NCBI GenBank assembly: GCA_016192455.1
Contig: JACPUC010000007.1
Coordinates: 194,720 to 258,719, forward strand
Direction of reading: 5' to 3'
DNA from: Candidatus Tectimicrobiota bacterium
GTDB lineage: Bacteria > JACPUC01
DNA: 64,000 nt
Below the pieces are notes generated by a model. The model was not told where the DNA came from. It saw only the letters and a list, made by a program, of their open reading frames with translations, and did no database searches. The translations under genes were made by a program, and so were the position numbers. Positions 16,928 through 25,327 of this stretch are shown piece after piece. Positions within the stretch are counted from its first letter, which is position 1. Each line of letters begins with the position of its first letter.

Positions 16928-19921
16928 CTAGCCCAGGAGGCGCTGGCTCAAGAAGCTGCTCTGGGCATTGAGCTTCGCAATCGTCACCTCCAGCGCCACG
17001 AAGCGGTTCAAGAGAAGCTGACGACGCTTGGTCAGTCGTGCTTCCATGTTTTCGATCTGCTCGGCGATATCATCGGTGGTCGTCTCGAGTGAGAGGATGC
17101 GGCTCGGCACCGTGCCGGTGTTGGTGAGGGTGATGTAGTCCAACGCGCTGGCCATCTGCTCGCCCACGCCGAGGGTCAAGGTCACGGTGCCCCGCGAGCC
17201 GGTGGTGCTCCCCTTCACGAGCAACGCGAGACCCGCGATGCTCGTCGAGGTGCCGGCATCGCCGGTGAGCATCTGGCCTTTCCCCGTGGCGGCCTCGCCG
17301 TTGATGGTGCCGGCGACATCCGTGCCTTGCAGCGTGGCGGTGTTGGTGCCGGTCTTGTTGGCCCCCGAGCTGACGCTGAAACCATTCGCGCTGCCATACA
17401 AGTCGTGGGTCAGCACGAGCTGGTTGCTGCCGTTCTTCGTGGCCGTGATCTCGATGGCGTAGCGCCCCTCCTCGCCGGTGAAGTTCGTCGAGCTGTTGGC
17501 CGTGCTGAGCGTGCCGAAATCGAGCGAGCCGGGGAGCGACGTGAAGCTGAGGCTCATCTGGCTGTTCCCCGACCGCGCATCCTGCAACACCAGGTAGCCA
17601 TTATCGAGGAAGGCGTGCACCGTGTTCCCGTAAGCCGTCTCAATGGCGGTGAGGAGCAACTGCACGGTGTCCGTGCTTGAATTGCTGTAACTGTAGCTGC
17701 CGCTCACCTCGCCGCCGAGGCGGTCCGTCCCTTCGAAGGTGATGGTGCCACTCGTCGCCGGCGTGATGCCGGCGCCGTTGATACCGGCAAAGGTGGTGGA
17801 GTTGGTGATGGCGGTGGACCCGTCCGTGGTGTTGCGAACGGAGCCGACCTCCGTCTCTGTCTGCTCCACACTCAACTCGCCGTTGATGGCGCTGACGATC
17901 GTATCAATCGTGTCCCCCGCCGAGAGGGTGACGGTTGCGGCGCCGCCGCTGGCAAAGTCGGTGATGGTCACCGTTTCGCCACCGGCGGAAATGGGATTCG
18001 TCAGCAAGTTCACCGTGCCGGTCACCGCCGCTTTCGCGGCGAGCTGCGTGATGTTGATGGCGTAGGTGCCGGATTTCGTCTGCTTAGTGTTGGAGACGAA
18101 GTCGATGTTGGCATCCGTCGTCGTCCCCTGGGCCGTAAAGAGCTTCAGCACATCGTTGAAGTTCGACTCGATGACGGACCTCAACGTCGAGCTGTTGATC
18201 GACAGGATGCCGTCGCGGTCCGACGTGATGCCGACGCGCGAGAGGGAGTTATAGTCTCCGGCGACGCCGCTCACGGTGCGCCCGATGATCGTGGTGAGGG
18301 TGCGGCGCACACCCAACAACGTGCTATCGCCGAAGAGTGCCCCGCCTTGCTGGGTCTCTTCATCGAAGGTGTTCTGCTCGTTGATGAAGGAAAAGACATC
18401 GTTATAGGCATCGACGAACGCCTCGATGTCCTCGATCATGGCGTCGCTGTCGTGACCGATGCTGACGTTGATCGTCGTGCCGGAGGCCGCGGCTTTCAGG
18501 TTCAGGGTCACGCCGGCGGCCACGTCGGAGATGGAGTTGCTGGAGCGCGTCATCTCCAGGCCGTCAAGCACGATGGTGGCATCCCGCCCCGCCACCAGCT
18601 CGCGATCGCTCCCCGTCGTCGTCACCGCAAACGTGCCGAAGTTGAGCGCGCCACCGCCTTGGTTGTTCGCGGTGAGGGTGAGAGCAAGCTGACTGTCCCC
18701 CGCCGTGGAGTCGGTCAGGACGATCTTGCCGCTGCTGACCGAGGCCGTGACGGTGCTGTTGAAGGTCGTCCGGATGGCATCCAGGAGGTTTTGGATCGTA
18801 TTGGCACTGGGGTTCGTGATGGTGTAGCTGCCGCTCACCTGGTTGCCGTTGTGGTCCGTGCCGCTGATGAGGATCGTGTCATTGGCAGTCACGTTGGCGT
18901 TGAAGATTTGGTTGAACTTCGTCGTGGCGACGACGTTCTGCGACGGATCGGCGGCAAGCTTGTTGCTCTGGCTGCCGGTCAGGACCTGGGTGGTCACCGT
19001 GGCGAAATCGCCATCCAAGACGCCGAGCGTCTCCAGGATGTTGTTGACGTCGGTGTAGCTCGTCTCATTGATGCGCAAGTAGTAGCGGGTGCTGCCATCC
19101 TCCGTGACGGACTCGACACTGGCGGTGCCCGCGCCGAGGGCGGAGTTGTTGATCGTGGTGGCGATGGCGGTGAGCGAATCGGTGCCGAGATTGATGGCGA
19201 TGCCGACGCCGTTGATGGTCACGGTCCCCGCCTGGGAATCGCTCAGGTCGAGCAGGGTGCCGACCGCCGTCACCGAGCTGCTCAGCGTATCAGAGTCCGC
19301 GCCCCCGGTGAAACTGTTCTTGATGGAGGTGGTGGCGGCGTGGATGCCGAGCTCCTGCAGGACGCTATCGTTCGCCGCTTCGAGCAAGCTCATCCCATCG
19401 GCCCCGGTCGCCTCGCTGGTGAGAATGAGGCGCTTATCCGTGGATGAGACGCTCAGGATGCTCGCCGTCACGTTCGACGGTGAGCTGCCGGAGTTGACCG
19501 CGTTGATCTTGTCGCGCACGTCGGTGAGGCTGTCGGTGGCTTCCAGGAAAACCTCGCGCCCATTCACGAGGATATAGCCGCCGTTGAAGGTGGTGAGGCT
19601 GTTCAACGACGTGGTGGTGTCGCTGAACGAGCTTGAGGAGACCTTCTGGGCCTCCGCCAGGTTCTTCACTTCCACGGCCATGGTGCCGGGGCTGGCGCTG
19701 CTGGAGGTGGTCACCGAGAGGACGTTCTCCGCATCCACCGCGGCATTCGAAGAGGCAAGCGAACTGGTAAAGACGTTGAACGTATCGGTCTTCTGCAGTG
19801 TTTGAGCCGCGGTCTCAAAGCTCAGGAGCTTCGTGTTGAATTCTTGGAATGCGACAATCTTCCCTTCGTAGGAGAGTTTGCGCCGCCCCATCACATCCAC
19901 GGAGCGTCGTTCAACGGTCAT
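16928..19921 (-). CDS. fliD: Filament cap protein FliD, unusually large, start uncertain
   Basis: At least 997 residues, against 450-700 for most FliD proteins. LMTVERRSVDVMGRRKLSYE...FNTKLLSFETAAQTL matches the FliD N-terminal helix, and the end (LETTTDDIAEQIENMEARLTKRR, then a helical tail) matches the C-terminal domain. A conserved FliD core (AYNDVFSFINEQ, GALFGDSTLL) lies mid-protein. Several flagellin-IN-like repeats (for example TVTITDFASGGAATVTLSAG) are added before and after it. The first in-frame ATG (19921) falls inside the conserved IISKLM helix and has no ribosome site. The frame is open upstream, but with GPAGPRRPG where GLASGLD is expected. An AGGAGG lies at 19993-19998 without a usable start. 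FliD caps the growing filament and guides flagellin folding. Confidence 0.85.
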   Translation of the reverse strand: MTVERRSVDVMGRRKLSYEGKIVAFQEFNTKLLSFETAAQTLQKTDTFNVFTSSLASSNAAVDAENVLSVTTSSSASPGTMAVEVKNLAEAQKVSSSSFSDTTTSLNSLTTFNGGYILVNGREVFLEATDSLTDVRDKINAVNSGSSPSNVTASILSVSSTDKRLILTSEATGADGMSLLEAANDSVLQELGIHAATTSIKNSFTGGADSDTLSSSVTAVGTLLDLSDSQAGTVTINGVGIAINLGTDSLTAIATTINNSALGAGTASVESVTEDGSTRYYLRINETSYTDVNNILETLGVLDGDFATVTTQVLTGSQSNKLAADPSQNVVATTKFNQIFNANVTANDTILISGTDHNGNQVSGSYTITNPSANTIQNLLDAIRTTFNSTVTASVSSGKIVLTDSTAGDSQLALTLTANNQGGGALNFGTFAVTTTGSDRELVAGRDATIVLDGLEMTRSSNSISDVAAGVTLNLKAAASGTTINVSIGHDSDAMIEDIEAFVDAYNDVFSFINEQNTFDEETQQGGALFGDSTLLGVRRTLTTIIGRTVSGVAGDYNSLSRVGITSDRDGILSINSSTLRSVIESNFNDVLKLFTAQGTTTDANIDFVSNTKQTKSGTYAINITQLAAKAAVTGTVNLLTNPISAGGETVTITDFASGGAATVTLSAGDTIDTIVSAINGELSVEQTETEVGSVRNTTDGSTAITNSTTFAGINGAGITPATSGTITFEGTDRLGGEVSGSYSYSNSSTDTVQLLLTAIETAYGNTVHAFLDNGYLVLQDARSGNSQMSLSFTSLPGSLDFGTLSTANSSTNFTGEEGRYAIEITATKNGSNQLVLTHDLYGSANGFSVSSGANKTGTNTATLQGTDVAGTINGEAATGKGQMLTGDAGTSTSIAGLALLVKGSTTGSRGTVTLTLGVGEQMASALDYITLTNTGTVPSRILSLETTTDDIAEQIENMEARLTKRRQLLLNRFVALEVTIAKLNAQSSFLSQRLLG

Positions 19922-20387
19922 CAGTTTGCTGATGATCCGGCCAGGCCGGCGCGGCCCTGCCGGCCCGCGCCACGCGGATTCGTTCCCGACGCCCTCCTGG
20001 AGCGTGGCCGCGGCCTTTCGGCCGCCAGGACGAGCAGCGCGGCGCGCCCCGCAACGCCCCCTCGCCGCGCCGGCAAGGACGCCTCCTTGTCGCCTGGCGT
20101 GGCCAACTTTGCCCTGTCGGGCAGGATTTTCCCCGTCATGCCTCAGGCAGTCGAAGCGAGCGCCGGGCGCGCGGCGGCGCCTGGCACAAGCTCTGCCGGC
20201 GCGCCAGGGCTGCCAGCTTCGCCGCTTTGCGAGCGGCCGCGGAGGCGTCATGCCTCCCTCCCGTCGATCGCTCTAAGGCGACGATGGCCCGGCGTGCGAG
20301 CCCAGTTCAAACGGGGGAACTGTCGCCAGCTCCCCCGTTCGGAAGGGTTCCCCTGTGAGTTGGGTGTCGGTCCGTCGGCTTCCCGCG
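19922..20387. other. fliC-fliD intergenic region
   Basis: Holds the fliC terminator hairpin (20310-20339) and an AGGAGG ribosome site (19993-19998, minus) that suits a fliD start now not evident. No sigma-28 or sigma-54 site was found in the minus direction, so fliD may depend on read-through from fliC. A plus-strand sigma-54-like word at 20182 points away from the genes. Confidence 0.4.
20310..20339 (-). terminator. Terminator hairpin after fliC
   Basis: AACGGGGGA at 20310-20318 pairs with TCCCCCGTT at 20331-20339. After one mismatch, CTG pairs with CAG around a TCGC loop. It is one of the strongest hairpins noticed in the window, about 50 bases past the flagellin stop. No T-run follows, so termination could be partial and allow read-through to fliD. 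Confidence 0.55.
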
Positions 20388-21533
20388 CTACCGCAGCAGC
20401 GGCAGCACCGACTGCGCCGACAGGTTGGCTTGAGACAAGATCGACACACCCGCCTGCACGAGGATTTGCGCCCGGGTGAAGTTGGTCGTCTCCTCCGCGA
20501 TGTCCGCATCTCGAATGACGGACTCGGCGGCCGCCGTGTTCTCGATTGCCGAGGCCACGTTGCCGGATGCGAACCCGACGCGGTTCTGGAAGGACCCGAG
20601 GTCTCCCAGGGCCGTGTTCAGGTCGCTGATCGCGGTGTCGATGGTGTCGATGTACGTGTTGGCGTTGCTCTGGGAGGTGACATTGCCGGTGATGCCCAGA
20701 CCGCTGACGCGCAGATCCAGATTCGTGCCCGAGAGCGTGATGCGGTTGTTGGCGCCGCTGTTCGCACCCACCTGGAAGAGGGAGCTGCCGGTCGCCGTCA
20801 TGCCGAAGTCCTTGTTCGCGGCGGTGGCCGCGGCAACCGCGTCGCCGTTCGTGTACGCCGCACTCAGTTTGACCTTGATGCCAAGGTCGGAGAAGTTCAG
20901 GGTCCGGAACTCGCCGATGCCCAGACCGCTGACGGCCGAGAAGGTGACCACCTGGGTGGAGCTCGCGCCTTGCAGACTCAAGCTGGTGGTGGTGGCGCCG
21001 GTCACCGTGAAGATCGCCGCAGCGCTCGCGCCACTGGCCTGGATATCAGCGACACCGTTCGTGGCGCTCAGCGCCGAGCCGAGGGTGGTCGCGTTGACGC
21101 TGATGCCAAGGCTGCCGTTCACCAGCACGGTGCCGTTAAACTCCGTGCTGTTCGCAATACGGTCGACTTCGCTCTCCAGGGCGCTGCGCTCATTGTCGAG
21201 TGCGGTGCGCGCCGCGGCGTCGTTCTGGTCCGAGGCCGACTGCACGGCGAGCTCGCGGAGTCGATTCAGGATGTTGCCGATCTCGGTGGCGGCCCCTTCC
21301 GCCGTCTGGCCAAGGGCGGAAGCCTGTGAAGCGTTCCGGGAGGCGACCCGCAAGCCTGAGACCTGGGCGCGCAGGTTGTTGGCGATGGACAGGCCCGCGG
21401 TGTCGTCACTCGCCTGGTTGATGCGGAACCCTGACGACAGCCGGCTGAGGGAGCGACCGAAAGCGCCTTGCGATTTCGCAAGGTTCCGCGCCGCGTTCAT
21501 GGCTCCAACGTTGGTGTTAATTCTCAAGCCCAT
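20388..21533 (-). CDS. fliC: Flagellin
   Basis: 381 residues from the ATG at 21533, with AAGGAGG eight bases before it. The N-terminal D0/D1 region starts MGLRINTNVGAMNAARNL and contains LSSGFRINQASDDTAGLSIA. The C-terminal D1/D0 region has TNFTRAQILVQAGVSILSQA and ends VLPLLR. A serine/threonine/alanine-rich variable domain (about 140-290) lies between, a likely surface for O-glycans. Flagellin is exported by the type III gate and polymerises into the filament. The gene is led by a sigma-28 promoter (21796-21822) and a leader of about 256 bases whose end can fold into a CsrA-type hairpin. This is the only flagellin in the window. Confidence 0.97.
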   Translation of the reverse strand: MGLRINTNVGAMNAARNLAKSQGAFGRSLSRLSSGFRINQASDDTAGLSIANNLRAQVSGLRVASRNASQASALGQTAEGAATEIGNILNRLRELAVQSASDQNDAAARTALDNERSALESEVDRIANSTEFNGTVLVNGSLGISVNATTLGSALSATNGVADIQASGASAAAIFTVTGATTTSLSLQGASSTQVVTFSAVSGLGIGEFRTLNFSDLGIKVKLSAAYTNGDAVAAATAANKDFGMTATGSSLFQVGANSGANNRITLSGTNLDLRVSGLGITGNVTSQSNANTYIDTIDTAISDLNTALGDLGSFQNRVGFASGNVASAIENTAAAESVIRDADIAEETTNFTRAQILVQAGVSILSQANLSAQSVLPLLR

Positions 21534-21535
21534 GT

Positions 21536-21554
21536 CTCATTCCTCCTTGAAGAG
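21536..21554 (-). promoter_or_regulatory. Possible CsrA-binding hairpin over the fliC ribosome site
   Basis: On the minus strand CTCTTC (21554-21549) can pair with GAATGAG (21542-21536), with one bulged T. The loop is AAGGAG, which contains the GGA core and the Shine-Dalgarno of fliC. CsrA recognises GGA in hairpin loops, and CsrA with its antagonist FliW is encoded 17 kb away. This mirrors the known CsrA-FliW control of flagellin translation in Bacillus. The stem is short and the site is a prediction. Confidence 0.4.
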
Positions 21555-21795
21555 CTTTGCGCGAGGTGCCTAGCAACGCCACCCCGCATGTCACGGCGCC
21601 CCGGCCTCCGTGCCGAGGGCGTGGTGAACGGCCCATTTCCGTGGCGCATCCACCTGCCTCCCACCGCTTGGCGGGAACTCTGGCCCGACCAGCCTCCGAC
21701 CAAGAACCATCACCTCCCTGCGTGGTCACTGCTTTGCATCCCATGGACACATCGTTGACGCCTGGCAGGCGCCTTCTTGTACCCGGTTATTCCCT

Positions 21796-21822
21796 CTATC
21801 GGCTTGCAAGAGGAGAACTTAA
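21796..21822 (-). promoter_or_regulatory. Sigma-28 (FliA) promoter of fliC
   Basis: Minus-strand TTAAGTTC (21822-21815), an 11-base spacer and GCCGATAG (21803-21796) match the sigma-28 consensus TAAAGTTT-N11-GCCGATAA at 6 and 7 of 8 positions. An A/T-rich stretch (about 21823-21845) lies directly upstream like an UP element. Start of transcription would be near 21789. Confidence 0.85.
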
Positions 21823-22195
21823 GGAAAAAAGAGGAAAATTTGGGCCCTGGAGCAGCGAAGTCGGCAAGGTTGCGGACGCCGCGAGGTGAAGTGAAGCGCG
21901 AGGAAGGGGAGGAAGACGCGAGGGATGGTGCGGGAAAGTCGCGCGGCTTCTTGCGGCCCCTCACCGCGGGGGACCCGGAGGATAAGGCTGCGAAGCGCGG
22001 CCGTGGGGACCGCGCTGCTCCTGGAGCGCCCTGACGGGCTCACCCCCGCCGGCGCGGCGGGGCTGCCAAGATTACGGGAAGTGGTACAGGAGTCGAGAGG
22101 AACCGCCAGGTCTCACCCTGGACGAGGCGATCCGCCGCGCGCCTCGGCGGGAGGCACGGCGCCAACCGTCCGCCGCTCGCGCCGAGATGTGCGGC
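21823..22195. other. Intergenic stretch between the glycosyltransferase operon and fliC promoter
   Basis: Beyond the AT-rich patch next to the fliC promoter, only a small GCCTC-GGCGG-GAGGC hairpin (22141-22155) was noticed, about 40 bases past the stop of the last glycosyltransferase gene. It could be a weak terminator. The open frames here are not supported. Confidence 0.3.
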
Positions 22196-25183
22196 TCACG
22201 GGTGGCTGGCGCGACGGGTGCCGGCCTCCTCCATTTCGTAGCAGAGGGCGGCGGCATCCGGCACGCCGAGCGCGGCATAGGTCTTGCCGAGAAGTTCGAA
22301 GGAGCCCATATCGCCGCCGCACCCCTGCCGCAGCGCTGCTTCCAGGTGCTGTCGGGCGGCGTGGTACTCGCGGCGAAGAAAACAGAGGCGCCCCAGCTCG
22401 CGATGCGCCCCCGCATGCGCCGGGGCGATGAGCAGGGCGGTCTCCGAGGCGGCCTTCGCGGCGGCGAGGTCGTGGCGCGCGCCAAGCCGCCGCGCCAGCG
22501 TGAGGTAGAGCTCGGCAAGCTCCTCCAGGGTGGTGAGGGGCGCGCGCGTTCCCACTTCGAGCCGCGCGCAAAGCTGCTCAAGCTGCGTCAAGCAGGCGTC
22601 CAGCTCGCCACCCTGCAGGCAGAGGCCGCTGAGCCGCAGGCGCGCCTCCAGGCACTCCGGGAACAGCGCTACGAGGTGCTCGAAGGCCTGTCGCGCCGCC
22701 TCGGGCTGTTCCTGCATGAGGTGGAGGTAGGCGAGGTTGAGGTGCGCCTCCATGAAGGTGGGATCGAGCGCCAGCGCCGCCCGGTAGTAACGCTCCGCCT
22801 CCGCCACCTCCCCGTGACGCACCGCCACTAACCCCAAGTTGAAGGAGAGGGGCGCACTTTCGTAGCCGGCGGCTTGCGCCGCGCGCAAGAAGGTGGAAGC
22901 CGCGTCGATCTCATTCGCCCGCATCGCCAGGGTTCCCCGGATGAACGTGGCGAGGCCCGGCGCGCGCGGATCGCGGGCCAGACGCTCCACCAGCTCCTCG
23001 ACCGCAGCTTCCTGTCCCGCCTGCAGGAGGCACTCGACGTACCAGAGGTGGAGCTCGGCATCGCAGGAGTTGAGAGTCGCGGCGGCGGCGTAGTGGCTGA
23101 TCGCTGTCGCATACTCCTGCGCGCGCTGCAGGCAGCGCCCGTACGCCGCATGGTAGCGGAAGCTCACCTCGGCGACATCGACGGGGATGAGCGAGACGCT
23201 GAAGTCAACCCGCGCCAGGCGCTCCAGGCACTGGCGCGCAGTGGCCAGCTCGCCGCGGCGAAATGCCAGGAGGCCCGCCTGGTACTCCACCAGCCAAAAG
23301 GCCGGGTCGATCCGGCGCACCTGGTCAAATTCACGCCGCGCCTCCTCCATGCGGCCCGCCTGTCCATACGCGGTGCCCAGCCAGACCCGCGCGTGCAGCG
23401 CCCACGCCATCTCCTCCTGCTCCTCCGGCAGCGCCGCCAGGAGGTCCTCGAAGAGCCGCATGCAGGCCTCGCTGCGCCCCCACTTCAGCTCGTTCATCCC
23501 CAGCATGTAGCGCGTGTAGTGGTCGTCGGGCGCCGCCTCGAGCCGCGCCCTGAGGAGCGCCTCGTTACGCGCCAGCTTGCGCTCCCCCGCACCCTTGTCC
23601 GCGTAGCCCAGGTGCTCAATCGTGGCCTCGATCGAGGCGGTGGGGATGCCCAGCCTCTGCAGCGACGGCAGAAGCTGCTCGTGGATGATTCCCGAAAAGG
23701 CGACGCCTGCAACATTCGGTACGATGCGGAGCTGGTAGGAGACGGTGCTGCGGTCATCGGCTTGGCGATTCCGCAGCTTCACGAAATAGGCGACGCGCTC
23801 GCCCGGCACGAGCTCGCGGCGAAGACGCGCCGCATCATCCGGGCTGATGCGATCATCGGCATCCACCCAGATGATGAAGTCCCCGGCTGCATACCGCAGG
23901 GACGCATTCCGCGCCGCCGCGAAATCATCGCACCAGGCGAAGCGCTCGACTCGCGCCCCCTCCCGCGCCGCCAGCTCGGCGGTGTCGTCCCGCGAGCCGG
24001 TATCGACGACGATCATCTCGTCGGCCAAGGCAGCGAACGACCGCAGGCAGGGCACGATATGCCGGGCCTCATCGCGCACGATCATGCAGAGGGAGAGCCG
24101 CGCGGGACGCGCGCGACGCTCCTCCATGCGGCGGAGATTGCGCCGCGCCTGAGCATTCGCCGGATCGAGCTGCAGCGCGCGGCAGGTCATCTCCTTGGCT
24201 TCGGCCACCTGGCCGAGGCGCTCGAGCGCCACGCCCAGGTTCAGGAATGTGTCGCTCTCATCGCCGCGCAGGGCGATGGCACGCCGCAGCAGGGTCGCCG
24301 CGGCCTCGAACTCCCCCGCCCCCATGCGCAGCGCGGCGAGGAGGGTGTGCGCATCGGTGAACGCCGCGCTCGGCGCCCGTCGCCCCGCGGCAAGCTCTTC
24401 GTCCTGGAGGTCGATGGCGCGCTCGCAGGCGGCCGCGGCCGCGGCGAACTCCTGGAGTTCGTAGTGGTGCAGCGCCGCCTCGAGGAAGGCGTGCGGATCA
24501 CGCGGGGCGTTGCGAATCTTCTCCTGGCTCGCCGCCAGGTAGCGCGCCGCCTTGGCGCGCCGGCGCCGCGGGTTGAGCGCTCCTCCGTGGTGCACCGGCA
24601 CGGGCGCCTCGGCCAGGCGCGCCCCCAGGGCCGCGAGGGACACCTCCACCGTTTCGTGCACCTGGCCAGCGAAGCGGACGCGCCGGTCGTTGCGGAACAG
24701 GCGCACCTTGACGCTGGGGAACCACCCCCGGTAGCCCTGCTCGTGCTGCGGGTACTCCCCCACGCAGTCGTGCCACTCCGCCACCTCCGCCGCCCGCGCC
24801 TCGACGCAGTAGTTGCGCGTCACCACCCGGTAGGCGTCAAGTCCGGGCTGCTCGAGGAGCGCTCGCAGCACACCGTGGTCCCGCGGCGCAATTGTTTCAT
24901 CCGCATCGAGGCTGAGGACCCAGTCGCTCGTCATGTGCGCCAGGGCGGCGTTGCGCGCGGCGCTGAAGTCCTCCTCCCAGGCGACCTCGAAGACCTTCGC
25001 GCCGAACTCCCGCGCGATCTCCCGCGTGGCATCGGTGGAGCCGGTATCAACGATGACGAGCTCATCGGCGAGATCGGCAACGCTCTCCAGGCAGCGCCCC
25101 AGGCACTCGGCCTCGTCCCGCACGATCATACTGATGCCGAGCCTCGGATGTCCCGCCCGCCCCTTCGTCGCTCCACCCTCCAT
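22196..25183 (-). CDS. Giant glycosyltransferase: two GT2 domains with TPR arrays
   Basis: 995 residues from the ATG at 25183; GGGAGCAACC precedes it, unlike the GTG at 25207. Residues about 16-230 form a GT2 (GT-A) domain with LGISMIVRDEAECLG, the nucleotide-binding VDTGSTDATRE and the DxD-type LSLDADE. TPRs follow (about 235-370). A second GT2 domain spans about 370-590 (RLSLCMIVRDEARHI, VDTGSRDDT, IWVDADD). Eight or more further TPRs run to the end. Both GT2 domains keep their metal-binding acids, so both could be active. No membrane segment is present. It is the last gene of the sigma-54-led operon and lies directly before fliC, so flagellin or filament glycosylation is the leading guess. 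TPRs would hold the protein substrate, as in O-GlcNAc-type enzymes. Confidence 0.85.
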   Translation of the reverse strand: MEGGATKGRAGHPRLGISMIVRDEAECLGRCLESVADLADELVIVDTGSTDATREIAREFGAKVFEVAWEEDFSAARNAALAHMTSDWVLSLDADETIAPRDHGVLRALLEQPGLDAYRVVTRNYCVEARAAEVAEWHDCVGEYPQHEQGYRGWFPSVKVRLFRNDRRVRFAGQVHETVEVSLAALGARLAEAPVPVHHGGALNPRRRRAKAARYLAASQEKIRNAPRDPHAFLEAALHHYELQEFAAAAAACERAIDLQDEELAAGRRAPSAAFTDAHTLLAALRMGAGEFEAAATLLRRAIALRGDESDTFLNLGVALERLGQVAEAKEMTCRALQLDPANAQARRNLRRMEERRARPARLSLCMIVRDEARHIVPCLRSFAALADEMIVVDTGSRDDTAELAAREGARVERFAWCDDFAAARNASLRYAAGDFIIWVDADDRISPDDAARLRRELVPGERVAYFVKLRNRQADDRSTVSYQLRIVPNVAGVAFSGIIHEQLLPSLQRLGIPTASIEATIEHLGYADKGAGERKLARNEALLRARLEAAPDDHYTRYMLGMNELKWGRSEACMRLFEDLLAALPEEQEEMAWALHARVWLGTAYGQAGRMEEARREFDQVRRIDPAFWLVEYQAGLLAFRRGELATARQCLERLARVDFSVSLIPVDVAEVSFRYHAAYGRCLQRAQEYATAISHYAAAATLNSCDAELHLWYVECLLQAGQEAAVEELVERLARDPRAPGLATFIRGTLAMRANEIDAASTFLRAAQAAGYESAPLSFNLGLVAVRHGEVAEAERYYRAALALDPTFMEAHLNLAYLHLMQEQPEAARQAFEHLVALFPECLEARLRLSGLCLQGGELDACLTQLEQLCARLEVGTRAPLTTLEELAELYLTLARRLGARHDLAAAKAASETALLIAPAHAGAHRELGRLCFLRREYHAARQHLEAALRQGCGGDMGSFELLGKTYAALGVPDAAALCYEMEEAGTRRASHP

Positions 25184-25327
25184 GGTTGCTCCCTTCCCCG
25201 GGTTCACTTGCGCACCCCTGCACCTGCTGGGGCAACGCCAGCGCCTGCGTTCGCTTTCGTGGATGGACTACTCCGACCCGCCGCCGGCGGGAATGATGTC
25301 CGACGCGCTCCCAGGCGGCCTCTCCGT

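Noticed and set aside
20182-20197. Plus-strand sigma-54-like word TGGCACAAGCTCTGCC with correct spacing in the fliC-fliD gap
   Set aside because: It points away from both genes and no plus-strand gene lies downstream within reach.
21729-21742. GGGATGCAAAGC in the fliC leader, close to the GGGACGCAAAGC core of the c-di-GMP-I (GEMM) riboswitch
   Set aside because: The other conserved parts (the GCAAACC strand and the final GGGTTACC-type strand) are not found at suitable places. A covariance-model search with RF01051 on 21534-21795 would settle it.
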